Source of the DNA: Rhodoplanes elegans
GTDB lineage: Bacteria; Pseudomonadota; Alphaproteobacteria; Rhizobiales; Xanthobacteraceae
DNA length: 32,914 nt
NCBI RefSeq assembly: GCF_016653355.1
Contig: NZ_NHSK01000151.1
Span: 1-32,914, forward strand
Direction: 5' to 3'
In this document: piece by piece, positions 25,576 to 32,914 of the stretch
How the letters are laid out: every line of letters begins with the position of its first letter
Position numbering within the stretch: the stretch's first letter is position 1
The notes under the pieces: generated by a model
The model's input: the letters and a program-made list of their open reading frames with translations, nothing else
Databases searched by the model: none
What the model was told of the DNA's origin: nothing
Made by a program: the position numbers and the translations under genes

Positions 25576-27009
25576 TCACCTCGTCGATTCGGCCGTTCGT
25601 TTATAATCGTCCTCGAGCCGGACAATGTCGTCCTCGCCCAGATAGCTGCCGGTCTGCACCTCGATCAGCTCGAGCGGGATCTTGCCCGGGTTGGCGAGGC
25701 GGTGGACCGTGCCGATCGGGATATAGATCGACTCGTTCTCGTGCACGATCCTGCGCGTGTCGCCGGTCGTCACCTCGGCGGCGCCGCGAACGACCACCCA
25801 GTGCTCGGCCCGGTGATAGTGCCGCTGCAGCGAGAGCTGGGCGCCCGGCGACACGACGATGCGCTTCACCTGATAACGTTCGCCGCGGTCGAGCGAGTCG
25901 TAATGACCCCACGGGCGATGGCACAGCCGGTGCGCCGTCGCCTCGCCGCGGCCCTGCTGCTTCAGCGCCGCGACCGCGCCTTTCACGTCCTCGGCGCGCG
26001 AGCGCGGCAGCACCAGCACGGCGTCCGGCGTGGTGACGATGACGAGGTCCTTGACGCCGAGCGCCACGGTCAGCCGGTCCTCGGCATGGATCACGCAGTC
26101 CTGCGTCTCGAAGGTCGCGGCCGGCCCCGACACCACGTTGCCGGCGGCGTCGCGCTCGGCGATGTCGAACACGGCGTCCCACGAGCCGATGTCGGACCAG
26201 CGGAAGCGGCCCTCGATCACGGCGGTGCGGTCGGTGCGCTCCATCACGGCGTAGTCGATCGACTTCTGCGGCGCGGCTGCGAACGCCTCGGCATCGAGCC
26301 GCACGAAGCCGAGATCGAGCGAGGCCTCGTCGACCGCGGCGACGACGGCGCGCGCCATCTCGGGCTCGAAGCGGGCGAGCTCGGACAGCAGCGTCTCGGC
26401 GCCGAACAGGAAGTTGCCCGAGTTCCACAGATAGCCGTCGGCGACGTAGCGGGCGGCCGTGGCGACGTCCGGCTTCTCGACGAAGGCGGCGACCTTGGCG
26501 ACGCCCGCGATGCCGAGGCTCTCGCCGCGGCGGATGTAGCCGTAGCTGGTCTTCGGCGACGCGGGCAGGATGCCGAAGGTGACGATGTTCCCCGCGACGG
26601 CGGCCTCGAGCCCGGCCGCGCAGGTCGCCTCGAACACGTCCTGATCGAGAATCACGTGATCGGCCGCGATCGCCAGCACCACGGCACCAGGATCGCGGCT
26701 GCGGGCGAGCGCCGCGCCGGCCGCGATGGCCGGTCCCGAGTCGCGCCGCAGCGGCTCCAGCACGACCATCGCGTCGATCCCGAGCGACTCCGCCTGGGTC
26801 TTGGCGAAGAAGCGGAAGTCGTTCGCCGTCATGACGATCGGCGGCGCGAACAGGTCCGGATTGGAGACCCGCGCCAGCGCCTGCTGATAGGTCGAGCGCT
26901 CACCGACCAGCGGCAGGAATTGCTTGGGCATCGCGTCGCGCGACACCGGCCAGAGCCGCGTGCCGGATCCGCCGGCGAGCAGCAGGGGGACGATTTTTGG
27001 ACGAGCCAT
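25576..27009 (-). CDS. manC: Mannose-1-phosphate guanylyltransferase / mannose-6-phosphate isomerase
   Basis: This bifunctional two-domain enzyme (477 aa) is of the XanB/AlgA type. The N-terminal pyrophosphorylase domain starts [19 protein letters not shown], with PKQFLPL, AADHVI, FVEKPD and WNSGNFLF. The C-terminal type II PMI cupin has GAQLSLQRHYHRAEHWVVV, ENESIYIPIGTVHRLAN and GEDDIVRLEDDY. It interconverts fructose-6-P and mannose-6-P and makes GDP-mannose from mannose-1-P. GDP-mannose feeds mannose, fucose or related sugars into the glycan. The gene is on the opposite strand to the other sugar genes, and its 5' side faces the NusG-like gene across a 400-bp gap. Confidence 0.96.
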   Translation of the reverse strand: MARPKIVPLLLAGGSGTRLWPVSRDAMPKQFLPLVGERSTYQQALARVSNPDLFAPPIVMTANDFRFFAKTQAESLGIDAMVVLEPLRRDSGPAIAAGAALARSRDPGAVVLAIAADHVILDQDVFEATCAAGLEAAVAGNIVTFGILPASPKTSYGYIRRGESLGIAGVAKVAAFVEKPDVATAARYVADGYLWNSGNFLFGAETLLSELARFEPEMARAVVAAVDEASLDLGFVRLDAEAFAAAPQKSIDYAVMERTDRTAVIEGRFRWSDIGSWDAVFDIAERDAAGNVVSGPAATFETQDCVIHAEDRLTVALGVKDLVIVTTPDAVLVLPRSRAEDVKGAVAALKQQGRGEATAHRLCHRPWGHYDSLDRGERYQVKRIVVSPGAQLSLQRHYHRAEHWVVVRGAAEVTTGDTRRIVHENESIYIPIGTVHRLANPGKIPLELIEVQTGSYLGEDDIVRLEDDYKRTAESTR

Positions 27010-27409
27010 TGTTGAGCCACACCGATTACGATCGGCGGCAAAATAGCAATTCGGCAGGATATTGCGATCTATACGATATTGTTATGTTAATGCGCCCGAA
27101 GCCGGAGGTCTGCGCGCACCAAGACAATCGGCCGGCGGGGCCCGGGCAGAGGCCGGGCTCGAGATGGAGCGCGATCGCGAACTTTCGCACCGGGGGCACG
27201 ATGACGCGCCTGCCGTCGTGCGCATGTGCTGGGATTGCCGTGTCTTGGAAGCGTGTGCCGGTCGGAGGTATAATTTTCCCGTCTCATCCATCATGTAGCG
27301 TTATGAGTAGCTTCGGAGTGCCGCTTATTAACGTGAATGGTGCGGGAAGCGAAATATCAGTCTTATGACCGATTGTGTCTGGCGAAGGTTGTGTTAATAA
27401 CGCATTGGT
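27010..27409. other. Divergent 400-bp control region between manC and the NusG-like gene
   Basis: No supportable gene. The 27062-27298 frame with a CxxC motif lacks family features. The region contains a promoter candidate at 27245-27274, and the part nearer manC is AT-rich enough to hold its promoter. Downstream of the predicted start a leader of about 130 nt precedes the NusG-like gene. Confidence 0.6.
27245..27274 (+). promoter_or_regulatory. Candidate sigma70-type promoter for the NusG-like gene
   Basis: TTGGAA (27245-27250) and a perfect TATAAT (27269-27274) are separated by 18 nt. The predicted transcript would have a leader of about 130 nt before the start codon near 27410, room for regulatory structure or an ops-like pause site. 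Confidence 0.5.
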
Positions 27410-27982
27410 GTGAGGATCAATCGGGTCTACGGCGCGATGCTCGATAGAACGTCGAATGTGTTCGCAGAATCTTCAACTCACTACGAATGTTCGACCTGGA
27501 TCGTTGTTAACACTCATCCTCATAAAGAGCGGATCGCCGCAGAAAATCTTCTGAATCAGTCCTACACCACCTATTGCCCGGTCATTCGGGCTCAGGTCCG
27601 CCATGCCCGCAAGACGACGGAGGTGCGGCGGCCCTTGTTCCCAGGCTACCTGTTCGTAGCGCTCGATCCGCTGCGAGAGCGCTGGCGGCCCATCCTGTCG
27701 ACACTGGGCATCCGCACGATCGTCCGGAACGGCGAGGTGCCCAGCCGTATGGACGGCCGCTTTATCGCCAGTCTCAGAGCTCGCGAGGTGGACGGGGCGA
27801 TCGTCAAGCCGACGCAGCCCTATGTGATCGGCCAGAACGTCAAGATCGCCGGTGGTGCATTCGACGGCCTGGCTGCGAAAGTCATCGCGATGAACGAGAA
27901 GGACAGAGTCGTCGTCTTGTTGGATCTGTTGAACAGGACCGTGAAGACGCATCTGACGGCCGATCAGCTTCGATCGGCATGA
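27410..27982 (+). CDS. NusG/RfaH-like transcription elongation (antitermination) factor
   Basis: This specialised NusG paralog has an NGN domain, WIVVNTHPHKERIAAENLL, with RRPLFPGYLFVAL and STLGIRTIVRNGEVPSRM. A C-terminal KOW domain follows: IGQNVKIAGGAFDGLAAKVI, then DRVVVLLDLL. Proteins of this kind (RfaH, UpxY, LoaP) travel with RNA polymerase to suppress premature termination in long polysaccharide operons. It is 190 aa from GTG 27410 or 181 aa from ATG 27437; neither has a strong ribosome-binding site. The location next to manC and ugd supports a dedicated role for this locus. The target operon is not shown by the sequence. Confidence 0.87.
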   Translation: MRINRVYGAMLDRTSNVFAESSTHYECSTWIVVNTHPHKERIAAENLLNQSYTTYCPVIRAQVRHARKTTEVRRPLFPGYLFVALDPLRERWRPILSTLGIRTIVRNGEVPSRMDGRFIASLRAREVDGAIVKPTQPYVIGQNVKIAGGAFDGLAAKVIAMNEKDRVVVLLDLLNRTVKTHLTADQLRSA

Positions 27983-28128
27983 GGTGGCCCGGGCCGACCG
28001 GTCGTGACATCGCTTCGATGCGGTTGCCGAACCGGCTTCTCGAATTAAAATGCATCGTTAGACGGCTAGTGATCACCATCGATCATAACGGTTTGTTTCT
28101 CAGCAGGTCTGCCTCGGGGAGTTCGAGA

Positions 28129-28464
28129 ATGGTTCGGTTGTACATCACCGCCTCCGCGATCGTGATCTCGCTTGTGGTGGCCGCCGGCGCCCAGGAGGGC
28201 CAGCGCCTGTCGTGCACGGGCGCGATGATCGAGCCGACGGCCTTGGCCAAGACCCCCCAGACCATCCAGGTGACGGTCAAGTCCGGCAACGTGTCCGTGG
28301 ACGCCGGCGGCAAGACGACCGACGCCCGGGTCGTCAGCAACAACACCATTCAGCTCAAGTTCGAGGCGGGAGATCTGGTCGGCGAGTACTTTCATTACAC
28401 AGGGCAACTCTTCATCATCTATCCGAGTGGGCATTTGGCGCAGATGACGTGTTCAAAGAAGTAG
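28129..28464 (+). CDS. Small secreted protein of unknown function
   Basis: The 111-aa product has a classical Sec signal peptide (positively charged start, hydrophobic core IVISLVVAAGA, likely cleavage after AGA). A short mature domain of predicted beta strands and two cysteines (CTGAM and MTCSKK) could form one disulfide. GGGGAG lies 7 nt before ATG 28129 and decides the start. I do not recognise the family. It is followed by a convergent XRE gene, so it is probably transcribed alone or with the NusG-like gene. Confidence 0.7.
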   Translation: MVRLYITASAIVISLVVAAGAQEGQRLSCTGAMIEPTALAKTPQTIQVTVKSGNVSVDAGGKTTDARVVSNNTIQLKFEAGDLVGEYFHYTGQLFIIYPSGHLAQMTCSKK

Positions 28465-28509
28465 CGTTGAATTTTGGAATAATTTCTCTCGCTAGGTTCT
28501 GGTATCTAA

Positions 28510-28797
28510 TCACTTTTCCTTTTCGTGAGGGCCTTGCCTCAATCGAAGGCCGGGACCCCCGCCGTTCTCGTCCAGAAATTCTATTCCGCATCCCTCTAAT
28601 GCGGCCCGCATCGACCTGATCGCGTCGTTGGACACGACCCGCCGCGATCGTTCGAAGTCGACGACCGTGGACAACCCGAGGTCTGCCAAGCGAGCAAGCT
28701 CCTGCTGATTGATGTCGAGAAGCGCTCTTGCTGCACGGCATTGTGCGGGCAATAGCGCATCAACATTTTCTGTTGACGTTGGGCGTTCCGTCCCCAT
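28510..28797 (-). CDS. XRE-family helix-turn-helix regulator
   Basis: This 95-aa protein from ATG 28797 shows LPAQCRAARALLDINQQELA, then LADLGLSTVVDFERSRR (HTH) and a tail MRAALEGCGIEFLDENGGGP with GLRLR. The tail matches that of the regulator at 23285-23566, so they belong to one subfamily common on integrative elements. It is divergent from the nuclease gene, with 65 bp between starts, and probably controls it. Confidence 0.82.
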   Translation of the reverse strand: MGTERPTSTENVDALLPAQCRAARALLDINQQELARLADLGLSTVVDFERSRRVVSNDAIRSMRAALEGCGIEFLDENGGGPGLRLRQGPHEKEK

Positions 28798-28862
28798 ATC
28801 AATAAAAAATGTTGAAGCAGCCGATGCGTTCTTTAGGCGCACCGCAATCAGAGGGCCCCCGA

Positions 28863-30290
28863 ATGAAGTTTAGCTTCGCAAAGCAGGAACTCTGCCGCCG
28901 CACCTTCCTCGGCGGCTCCGACGCTCGGATCGTCATGGGGCGGGACGAGCGTGCGCTGACGCGCCTGTGGCGGGAGAAGCGGGGCGAGGTGGCGCCGCGC
29001 GACCTCTCGAACGAGCTCGTCGTCCAGCTCGGGCACGCGACCGAGCCGCTCAACCGGCGCTGGTACGAGAAGAGGACCGGATACCGGGTCGGCCACGTCC
29101 AGCGGCGCGTCGCGCATGTCGCGCTGCCGTGGATGGCCGCGACGCTCGACGGGCTGGTCGAGGAGACCGGGGCGGTGTTCGAAGCCAAGTTCATGTTGCC
29201 GTGGTCGTTCTCGGAATCGGCTGCGGTCAGGAAGCACATGGCCCAGCTCCAGCACAACATGCTCGTCGTCCAGGCCCGATCGGCGGTTCTGTCGATCATC
29301 ACCGGAGGCGGCAAGTGGGTGCTGGTCGAGGTCCAGGCCGACCCACTCTACCAGACGATTCTCCGCGCCGTGGAGAAGGCGTTCTGGCGGGCCGTGCAGA
29401 CCGGGGAGGCACCCCGGCTGTGGGACGACGAGCTCCCGGAGCCACGGCTGCAGGCGATGCGGGTGGTCGACATGGCGACATCGAACGCCTGGGCCGAGTA
29501 CGCGACGCTCCTGCGGGGCACGCACCCGACCTCGCTCGCGCACCAGCGGGCCCAGGCCGAGCTGCGCGCGCTCCTGCCGTGGAATGCCAGCGAGGCGTCT
29601 GGGCATGGCGTCCGCGTGGTGCGCACCGAAGCCGGCCGGGTGACGATCAACCTGACCGATCACGGCAGGGCCCGGCCGCAGGATGTTTTGCGCGGTGGTG
29701 CGGTGGGTTCAGGGGCCCCGGTCGAGGAGGCTGCGCCGAGGTTCGGCGCGAGGCGGGCGCCCGCGTTCCGGGTGGTCGACCGGTTTCGCGACGAGCCCGG
29801 ACGGGCGGTGGACGGCTGGGTGGACTTCCCGGCGTCCAGCGACGCCCCCGAGCCCGATGAGGAGGCGCCGGCCGGAAAGCCCGGCCCGGACGGGGTGGAG
29901 GAGGAGGGCGGACCGGTGCCGACCGGCACCATCGACAAGAGCGTGCTGTCGATCGCGACGCCGAAGCGCCGCCGCGACAAGGCCCATCTCGGCTTCGTCG
30001 CGCGGCGGCCGTGTCTCGTCTGCGGCCGGCGGCCGTCCGACCCCCATCACCTGCGCTTCGCTCAGCCCCGTGCGCTGGGCCGCAAGGTCTCGGACGAGTA
30101 CACGGTCCCGCTCTGCCGGACCCATCACCGGGCGCTCCACCGCTCCGGCGACGAACGGCGCTGGTGGAGCGCGGTCGCAATCGAACCGATCGCGGTCGCG
30201 CAGTCGCTCTGGAGCACCTCGCGCCGCTCCGAACCGAGACGCCGGCAGCTGTCGTCGAAGACGGGTCCCGATCCCGCCTCGGCGGCCTGA
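28863..30290 (+). CDS. YqaJ-type (PD-(D/E)XK) exonuclease fused to a Cys/His HNH-like domain
   Basis: The N-terminal 240 residues resemble the YqaJ/lambda-exonuclease fold: FLGGSDARIVMG, QLGHATEPLNRRWYEKRTG with Glu61, and the core Asp96-x10-Glu107-x-Lys109 (TLDGLVEETGAVFEAKF), then HMAQLQHNM with Gln130. An acidic, Pro-rich linker (about 320-355) follows. The C-terminal domain has CLVCGRRPSDPHHLRF (Cys384, Cys387, His395, His396) and PLCRTHHRALH (Cys418, His421, His422, His426), like DUF968/HNH proteins of phages. ATG 28863 has GAGGG 7 nt upstream, so the protein is 475 aa. It probably processes DNA ends. The fusion and its neighbours (XRE and nucleotidyltransferase-like genes) suggest a phage-derived or defence-type cassette. 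Confidence 0.8.
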   Translation: MKFSFAKQELCRRTFLGGSDARIVMGRDERALTRLWREKRGEVAPRDLSNELVVQLGHATEPLNRRWYEKRTGYRVGHVQRRVAHVALPWMAATLDGLVEETGAVFEAKFMLPWSFSESAAVRKHMAQLQHNMLVVQARSAVLSIITGGGKWVLVEVQADPLYQTILRAVEKAFWRAVQTGEAPRLWDDELPEPRLQAMRVVDMATSNAWAEYATLLRGTHPTSLAHQRAQAELRALLPWNASEASGHGVRVVRTEAGRVTINLTDHGRARPQDVLRGGAVGSGAPVEEAAPRFGARRAPAFRVVDRFRDEPGRAVDGWVDFPASSDAPEPDEEAPAGKPGPDGVEEEGGPVPTGTIDKSVLSIATPKRRRDKAHLGFVARRPCLVCGRRPSDPHHLRFAQPRALGRKVSDEYTVPLCRTHHRALHRSGDERRWWSAVAIEPIAVAQSLWSTSRRSEPRRRQLSSKTGPDPASAA

Positions 30291-30424
30291 AGCGGGGGAG
30301 GGCGTCCCGGCTCGCGCTCACGCGTGCTCGGGGTCGCGTCCGCTCTCGCTTTCTCTCTGCCTGCCTCTCACTCCCTCTCTCGCCCCCCAAGACCACCAAC
30401 AACCGGACCACCGGAGGCTGCCGC

Positions 30425-31261
30425 ATGCGCATCGACAAGAACGAGACCATCCTGGGCTACAAGATGACCCTGATCCGTGACCTGTTGCGCCGGATCAGCA
30501 GCCGCATCTGGACCGACGAGGACATCGCCGCGCATTTCCACATCCCGCTCGCGCGGGCCGAGCAGCTCGCCGACGCCCTCATCCGGCGCGGCTTGCTCAC
30601 GCTGAAGCCGGACGCCGAGGGGAACGAGCGCGACCTCGTGGTGACGGATCTCGGCCAGCGCCTGTGTGCGGCCCGCTTCCTCAAACCCATCGCGAGGAGC
30701 CGGGCCGATGCGATCATCGCCGACACGCTGGTGCGGATCGAGGCCATCAATGCCCGCGACGAGCTCGTCTACCGGATCGCGGAGGCGCACGTCTTCGGCA
30801 GCTACTTTCGCGGGGAGGCCGAAGTCTCGGACGTCGACCTCGCCGTCCGCCTCGCGCGCCGGCGGCCCGGATCGAAGTTGTCCGAGGAGAACATGAACCG
30901 GGTTCGCGCGAGCGGTCAGGTGAGTCTCACCTTCCTGCGCATGCTGACGTTCGGCTCGAACGAGGTCCTCAAGCTGCTGCGTAGTGGCGCCCGCCACCTC
31001 CATGTCACGCCGTGGGACGTCTTCGAGGAGCTCGGCGTGCCGAGCCGGCGCATCTATCCGCCGCTGTCCGAAGGAGACGCCGAAAGCGGCACCGGCACGG
31101 GGCAGGGCGAGGTCAGCGGATCCGACCCGACGCCCGGACCCAGGCCGCGCCCTGGTGCTCCGTCCCGGCGCAGCCTGCCGAACCGCGTCCCGTCAGAACC
31201 GCAGGACCCGCGGCGACCGGCTGCACCGAACCGGCCGGTGCCACTCAGGCCCGCCGCCTGA
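30425..31261 (+). CDS. Winged-helix / nucleotidyltransferase-like protein 1 (intact motif)
   Basis: This 278-aa protein starts at ATG 30425 behind a good GGAGG. Residues 15-80 look like a winged helix (LRRISSRIWTDEDIAAHF, AEQLADALIRRGLLTL, VVTDLGQRL). Residues 118-145 carry the minimal nucleotidyltransferase motif GS-x9-D-x-D: AHVFGSYFRGEAEVSDVDLA with Gly125, Ser126, Asp136 and Asp138. The C-terminal 60 residues are Pro/Arg-rich and disordered. MNT-fold proteins transfer nucleotides to proteins or RNA. No HEPN partner is adjacent. It is 134 bp from the nuclease gene and forms a tandem pair with the next gene. Confidence 0.75.
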   Translation: MRIDKNETILGYKMTLIRDLLRRISSRIWTDEDIAAHFHIPLARAEQLADALIRRGLLTLKPDAEGNERDLVVTDLGQRLCAARFLKPIARSRADAIIADTLVRIEAINARDELVYRIAEAHVFGSYFRGEAEVSDVDLAVRLARRRPGSKLSEENMNRVRASGQVSLTFLRMLTFGSNEVLKLLRSGARHLHVTPWDVFEELGVPSRRIYPPLSEGDAESGTGTGQGEVSGSDPTPGPRPRPGAPSRRSLPNRVPSEPQDPRRPAAPNRPVPLRPAA

Positions 31262-31402
31262 GCGCACGATCGAGCCGCACGGCGACCCGTGCCGCGGGGC
31301 GAGGAGGGGCGCCCCTGCGGGTTCTCGGATCGATTGCTTCATCCCGATGCCGATAGAGCCGGTGAGACGAGCGAGACAACCGAACGGACCACGGAACGCC
31401 TT

Positions 31403-32173
31403 ATGTCCGACGACATGAACGACGCGCCGGCCCCCCTGTGTGGCTTCTCCAGTGACGAGATCCGGTCCCTCCTGCGCCGGATCGGCGATCAGATCTGGCA
31501 CCCGATCGACTTCACCTTGCGGCTTCGCATTCCCCCGCGGGCCGGCTTCGATCTCGCGAACGCCCTCCTGGCCCAGGGGTATGTCGCGGGCGTCGCCGGG
31601 TGGCGCGCCGACAAGGGCCGGCTCCCGGGTCTTGCGCTGACGCCGCTCGGCCGACGTCTGACCCGGGAGCGCCGGCTGCAGTCGATCCCGCGCCGGCAGG
31701 CCGCGGCCGTCATCGCCAAGGTTACGGCGCGAATCGCGGACGTGAACGGCCGCCCCGGCTTCATGCATCGCATCGTCGAGGCCCATGTGATCGGGAGCTG
31801 GTGCTGGGCCGAGGAGGAGGTGACCGTGGTCGATATCGGGATCCGCCTCGCTCTGAGGCCAGAACGCGCGCGCCAGATGAAGCTGGATCTGGCCGCAGAG
31901 CACCACGCCGTCGCACGCTTGGCGCGTCGGTGGAAGGTGCTCGACGTCGCCGAAATCCTCCGGCTGGTTCAGGGCCGCACGCCTCACCTGCGGGTCTACG
32001 CCTATCGTGACGCGGCCCGGCTCGGGCCGTGGCGGGAGCGCGTCTATCCGCCGGTGACGGACGAAGGCGACGGACATTCCGTGTCGAGCACGCAGCAGGC
32101 CCGGGCGCGGCGCCGGATCGGGCGGTCGAAACGGCGCCGGGTCTCGGGAACAAAACATAAACGAAGACGGTAG
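31403..32173 (+). CDS. Winged-helix / nucleotidyltransferase-like protein 2 (motif degraded)
   Basis: This is a paralog of the preceding protein (256 aa), with the same order of domains: LRRIGDQIWHPIDF, LANALLAQGYVAG and LTPLGRRL, then AHVIGSWCWAEEEVTVVDIG. The GS pair (131-132) is kept and the second Asp (144) is kept, but the first Asp is Val142. Metal binding and catalysis are therefore doubtful. It may serve as a pseudoenzyme partner of protein 1. The tail is basic and Arg-rich. I start at ATG 31403; the frame extends upstream without family similarity. Such duplication with loss of catalysis suggests a heteromeric or regulatory role. Confidence 0.7.
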   Translation: MSDDMNDAPAPLCGFSSDEIRSLLRRIGDQIWHPIDFTLRLRIPPRAGFDLANALLAQGYVAGVAGWRADKGRLPGLALTPLGRRLTRERRLQSIPRRQAAAVIAKVTARIADVNGRPGFMHRIVEAHVIGSWCWAEEEVTVVDIGIRLALRPERARQMKLDLAAEHHAVARLARRWKVLDVAEILRLVQGRTPHLRVYAYRDAARLGPWRERVYPPVTDEGDGHSVSSTQQARARRRIGRSKRRRVSGTKHKRRR

Positions 32174-32292
32174 CCGCGACCACTCCGCACAAATCGACCT
32201 TGGCGCCGCGCTCTTCTGTTCGACGGACGAACATCATCACGGTTTCGTGTTATGTCGGCACCGTATCGCAAGTGACATTGGAGAGGCTGTCG

Positions 32293-32914
32293 ATGCGCGT
32301 CGCAATGATCGGCACCGGCTATGTGGGGCTCGTGTCGGGCGCCTGTTTCGCCGATTTCGGCCACGAGGTGACCTGCGTCGACAAGGACGCCGGCAAGATC
32401 GCGGCCCTGCAGGCGGGCGAGATCCCGATCTACGAGCCGGGCCTCGACGCCCTGGTCGCCTCGAACGTGCGGGAGAAGCGGCTCGACTTCACCACGGCGC
32501 TGGCCGGCCCGGTGGCGGCCGCCGACGCCGTGTTCATCGCGGTCGGCACTCCCTCGCGGCGCGGCGACGGCCACGCCGACCTCTCCTATGTCTACGCCTG
32601 CGCCCGCGAGATCGCGGCGGCGCTCGACGGGTTCACCGTGGTGGTGACCAAGTCGACCGTGCCGGTCGGCACCGGCGACGAGGTCGAGCGGATCATCCGC
32701 GAGACCCGGCCGGACGCGCAGTTCGCCGTGGTGTCGAACCCCGAGTTCCTGCGCGAGGGCGCGGCGATCCGCGACTTCAAGCATCCCGACCGCATCGTCG
32801 TCGGCACCACGGACGAGCGCGCCCGCAAGGTGATGACCGAGCTCTACCGGCCGCTGTATCTCAACCAGGCGCCGCTGATGTTCACGGCGCGCGGCACCGC
32901 CGAGCTGATCAAGT
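32293..32914 (+). CDS. ugd: UDP-glucose 6-dehydrogenase (partial, runs off the window)
   Basis: The first 207 codons are present. MRVAMIGTGYVGLVSGACFA carries the NAD-binding GxGxxG. DKDAGKIAALQAGEIPIYEP and FIAVGTPSRRGDGHADLSYV are typical. VVTKSTVPVGTGDEVERII and VVSNPEFLREGAAIRDFKHP lead up to the catalytic part, with Cys and Lys beyond the window end. It oxidises UDP-glucose to UDP-glucuronate for acidic polysaccharides. GGAGAGG lies 6 nt before the ATG. The 119 bp upstream holds no gene. Confidence 0.95.
   Translation, partial: MRVAMIGTGYVGLVSGACFADFGHEVTCVDKDAGKIAALQAGEIPIYEPGLDALVASNVREKRLDFTTALAGPVAAADAVFIAVGTPSRRGDGHADLSYVYACAREIAAALDGFTVVVTKSTVPVGTGDEVERIIRETRPDAQFAVVSNPEFLREGAAIRDFKHPDRIVVGTTDERARKVMTELYRPLYLNQAPLMFTARGTAELIK

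Noticed and set aside
25549-27015. Long plus-strand open frame opposite manC
   Set aside because: It is an antisense shadow of a strongly conserved gene in GC-rich DNA. Its sequence is Arg/Gly/His-rich with no fold or family motif.
27062-27298. Small frame with a WDCRVLEACAG motif upstream of the NusG-like gene
   Set aside because: A CxxxxxC pattern alone is not enough. There is no ribosome-binding site or family, and the promoter candidate overlaps its 3' end.
31193-32784. Minus-strand frames opposite the second nucleotidyltransferase-like gene and ugd
   Set aside because: No start signals or family motifs; the plus-strand products are clearly conserved or paralogous.

Overview
This window reads as part of a GC-rich alphaproteobacterial genome, probably Hyphomicrobiales. 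The evidence is codon usage, a two-domain ManC, the rml gene order, a Phd/VapC pair, and many rhizobial-type IS families. The genus cannot be fixed from sequence alone; Methylobacterium or Bradyrhizobium relatives are guesses. The theme is a surface polysaccharide (O-antigen or exopolysaccharide) locus heavily damaged and rearranged by insertion sequences.

Layout. At 1-1.3 kb lies an IS110-family element with a structured 5' leader. From 1.4 to 17.2 kb is a visibly AT-richer assembly block: two GT4 and one GT2 glycosyltransferases, a Wzx-type flippase, a CatB-like O-acetyltransferase, a Tat-exported beta-helix protein, a Wzy/WaaL-like polymerase or ligase, an ExoZ-like acyltransferase, a polysaccharide pyruvyl transferase and an FrhB-like iron-sulfur flavoprotein. 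This block is broken up by remnants of IS5 (two subgroups), IS630 and IS66. From 17.3 to 19.3 kb is a mobile-element graveyard of IS5, IS701, IS4 and a bare IS5 end. It runs directly into the last 38 codons of a destroyed rfbC. From 19.4 to 22.3 kb is a compact, GC-rich rfbB-rfbD-rfbA operon for dTDP-sugars.

From 22.3 to 25.5 kb is a small accessory segment: a tyrosine recombinase overlapping the 3' end of rfbA, a divergent XRE regulator, an apparently gene-free stretch with two families of short direct repeats, a Phd/VapC toxin-antitoxin pair with a palindromic operator, and a decayed orphan antitoxin. manC (GDP-mannose supply) follows on the minus strand at 25.6-27.0 kb. A NusG/RfaH-like elongation factor with a long leader lies at 27.4 kb.

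From 28.1 to 32.2 kb is the least familiar part. It holds a small secreted protein, an XRE regulator, a fused YqaJ-type nuclease plus HNH-like protein, and two tandem paralogous winged-helix/nucleotidyltransferase-like proteins. One paralog keeps the catalytic motif and the other has lost its first Asp. The window ends inside ugd (UDP-glucose 6-dehydrogenase).

Together the intact genes supply dTDP-4-keto-6-deoxyglucose/rhamnose (minus the epimerase step), GDP-mannose and UDP-glucuronate. They also supply assembly, export, polymerisation and decoration with acetyl, acyl and pyruvyl groups. No initiating phosphoglycosyltransferase, Wza/Wzc/Wzz or intact rfbC is present here. No rRNA, tRNA or CRISPR array was seen.
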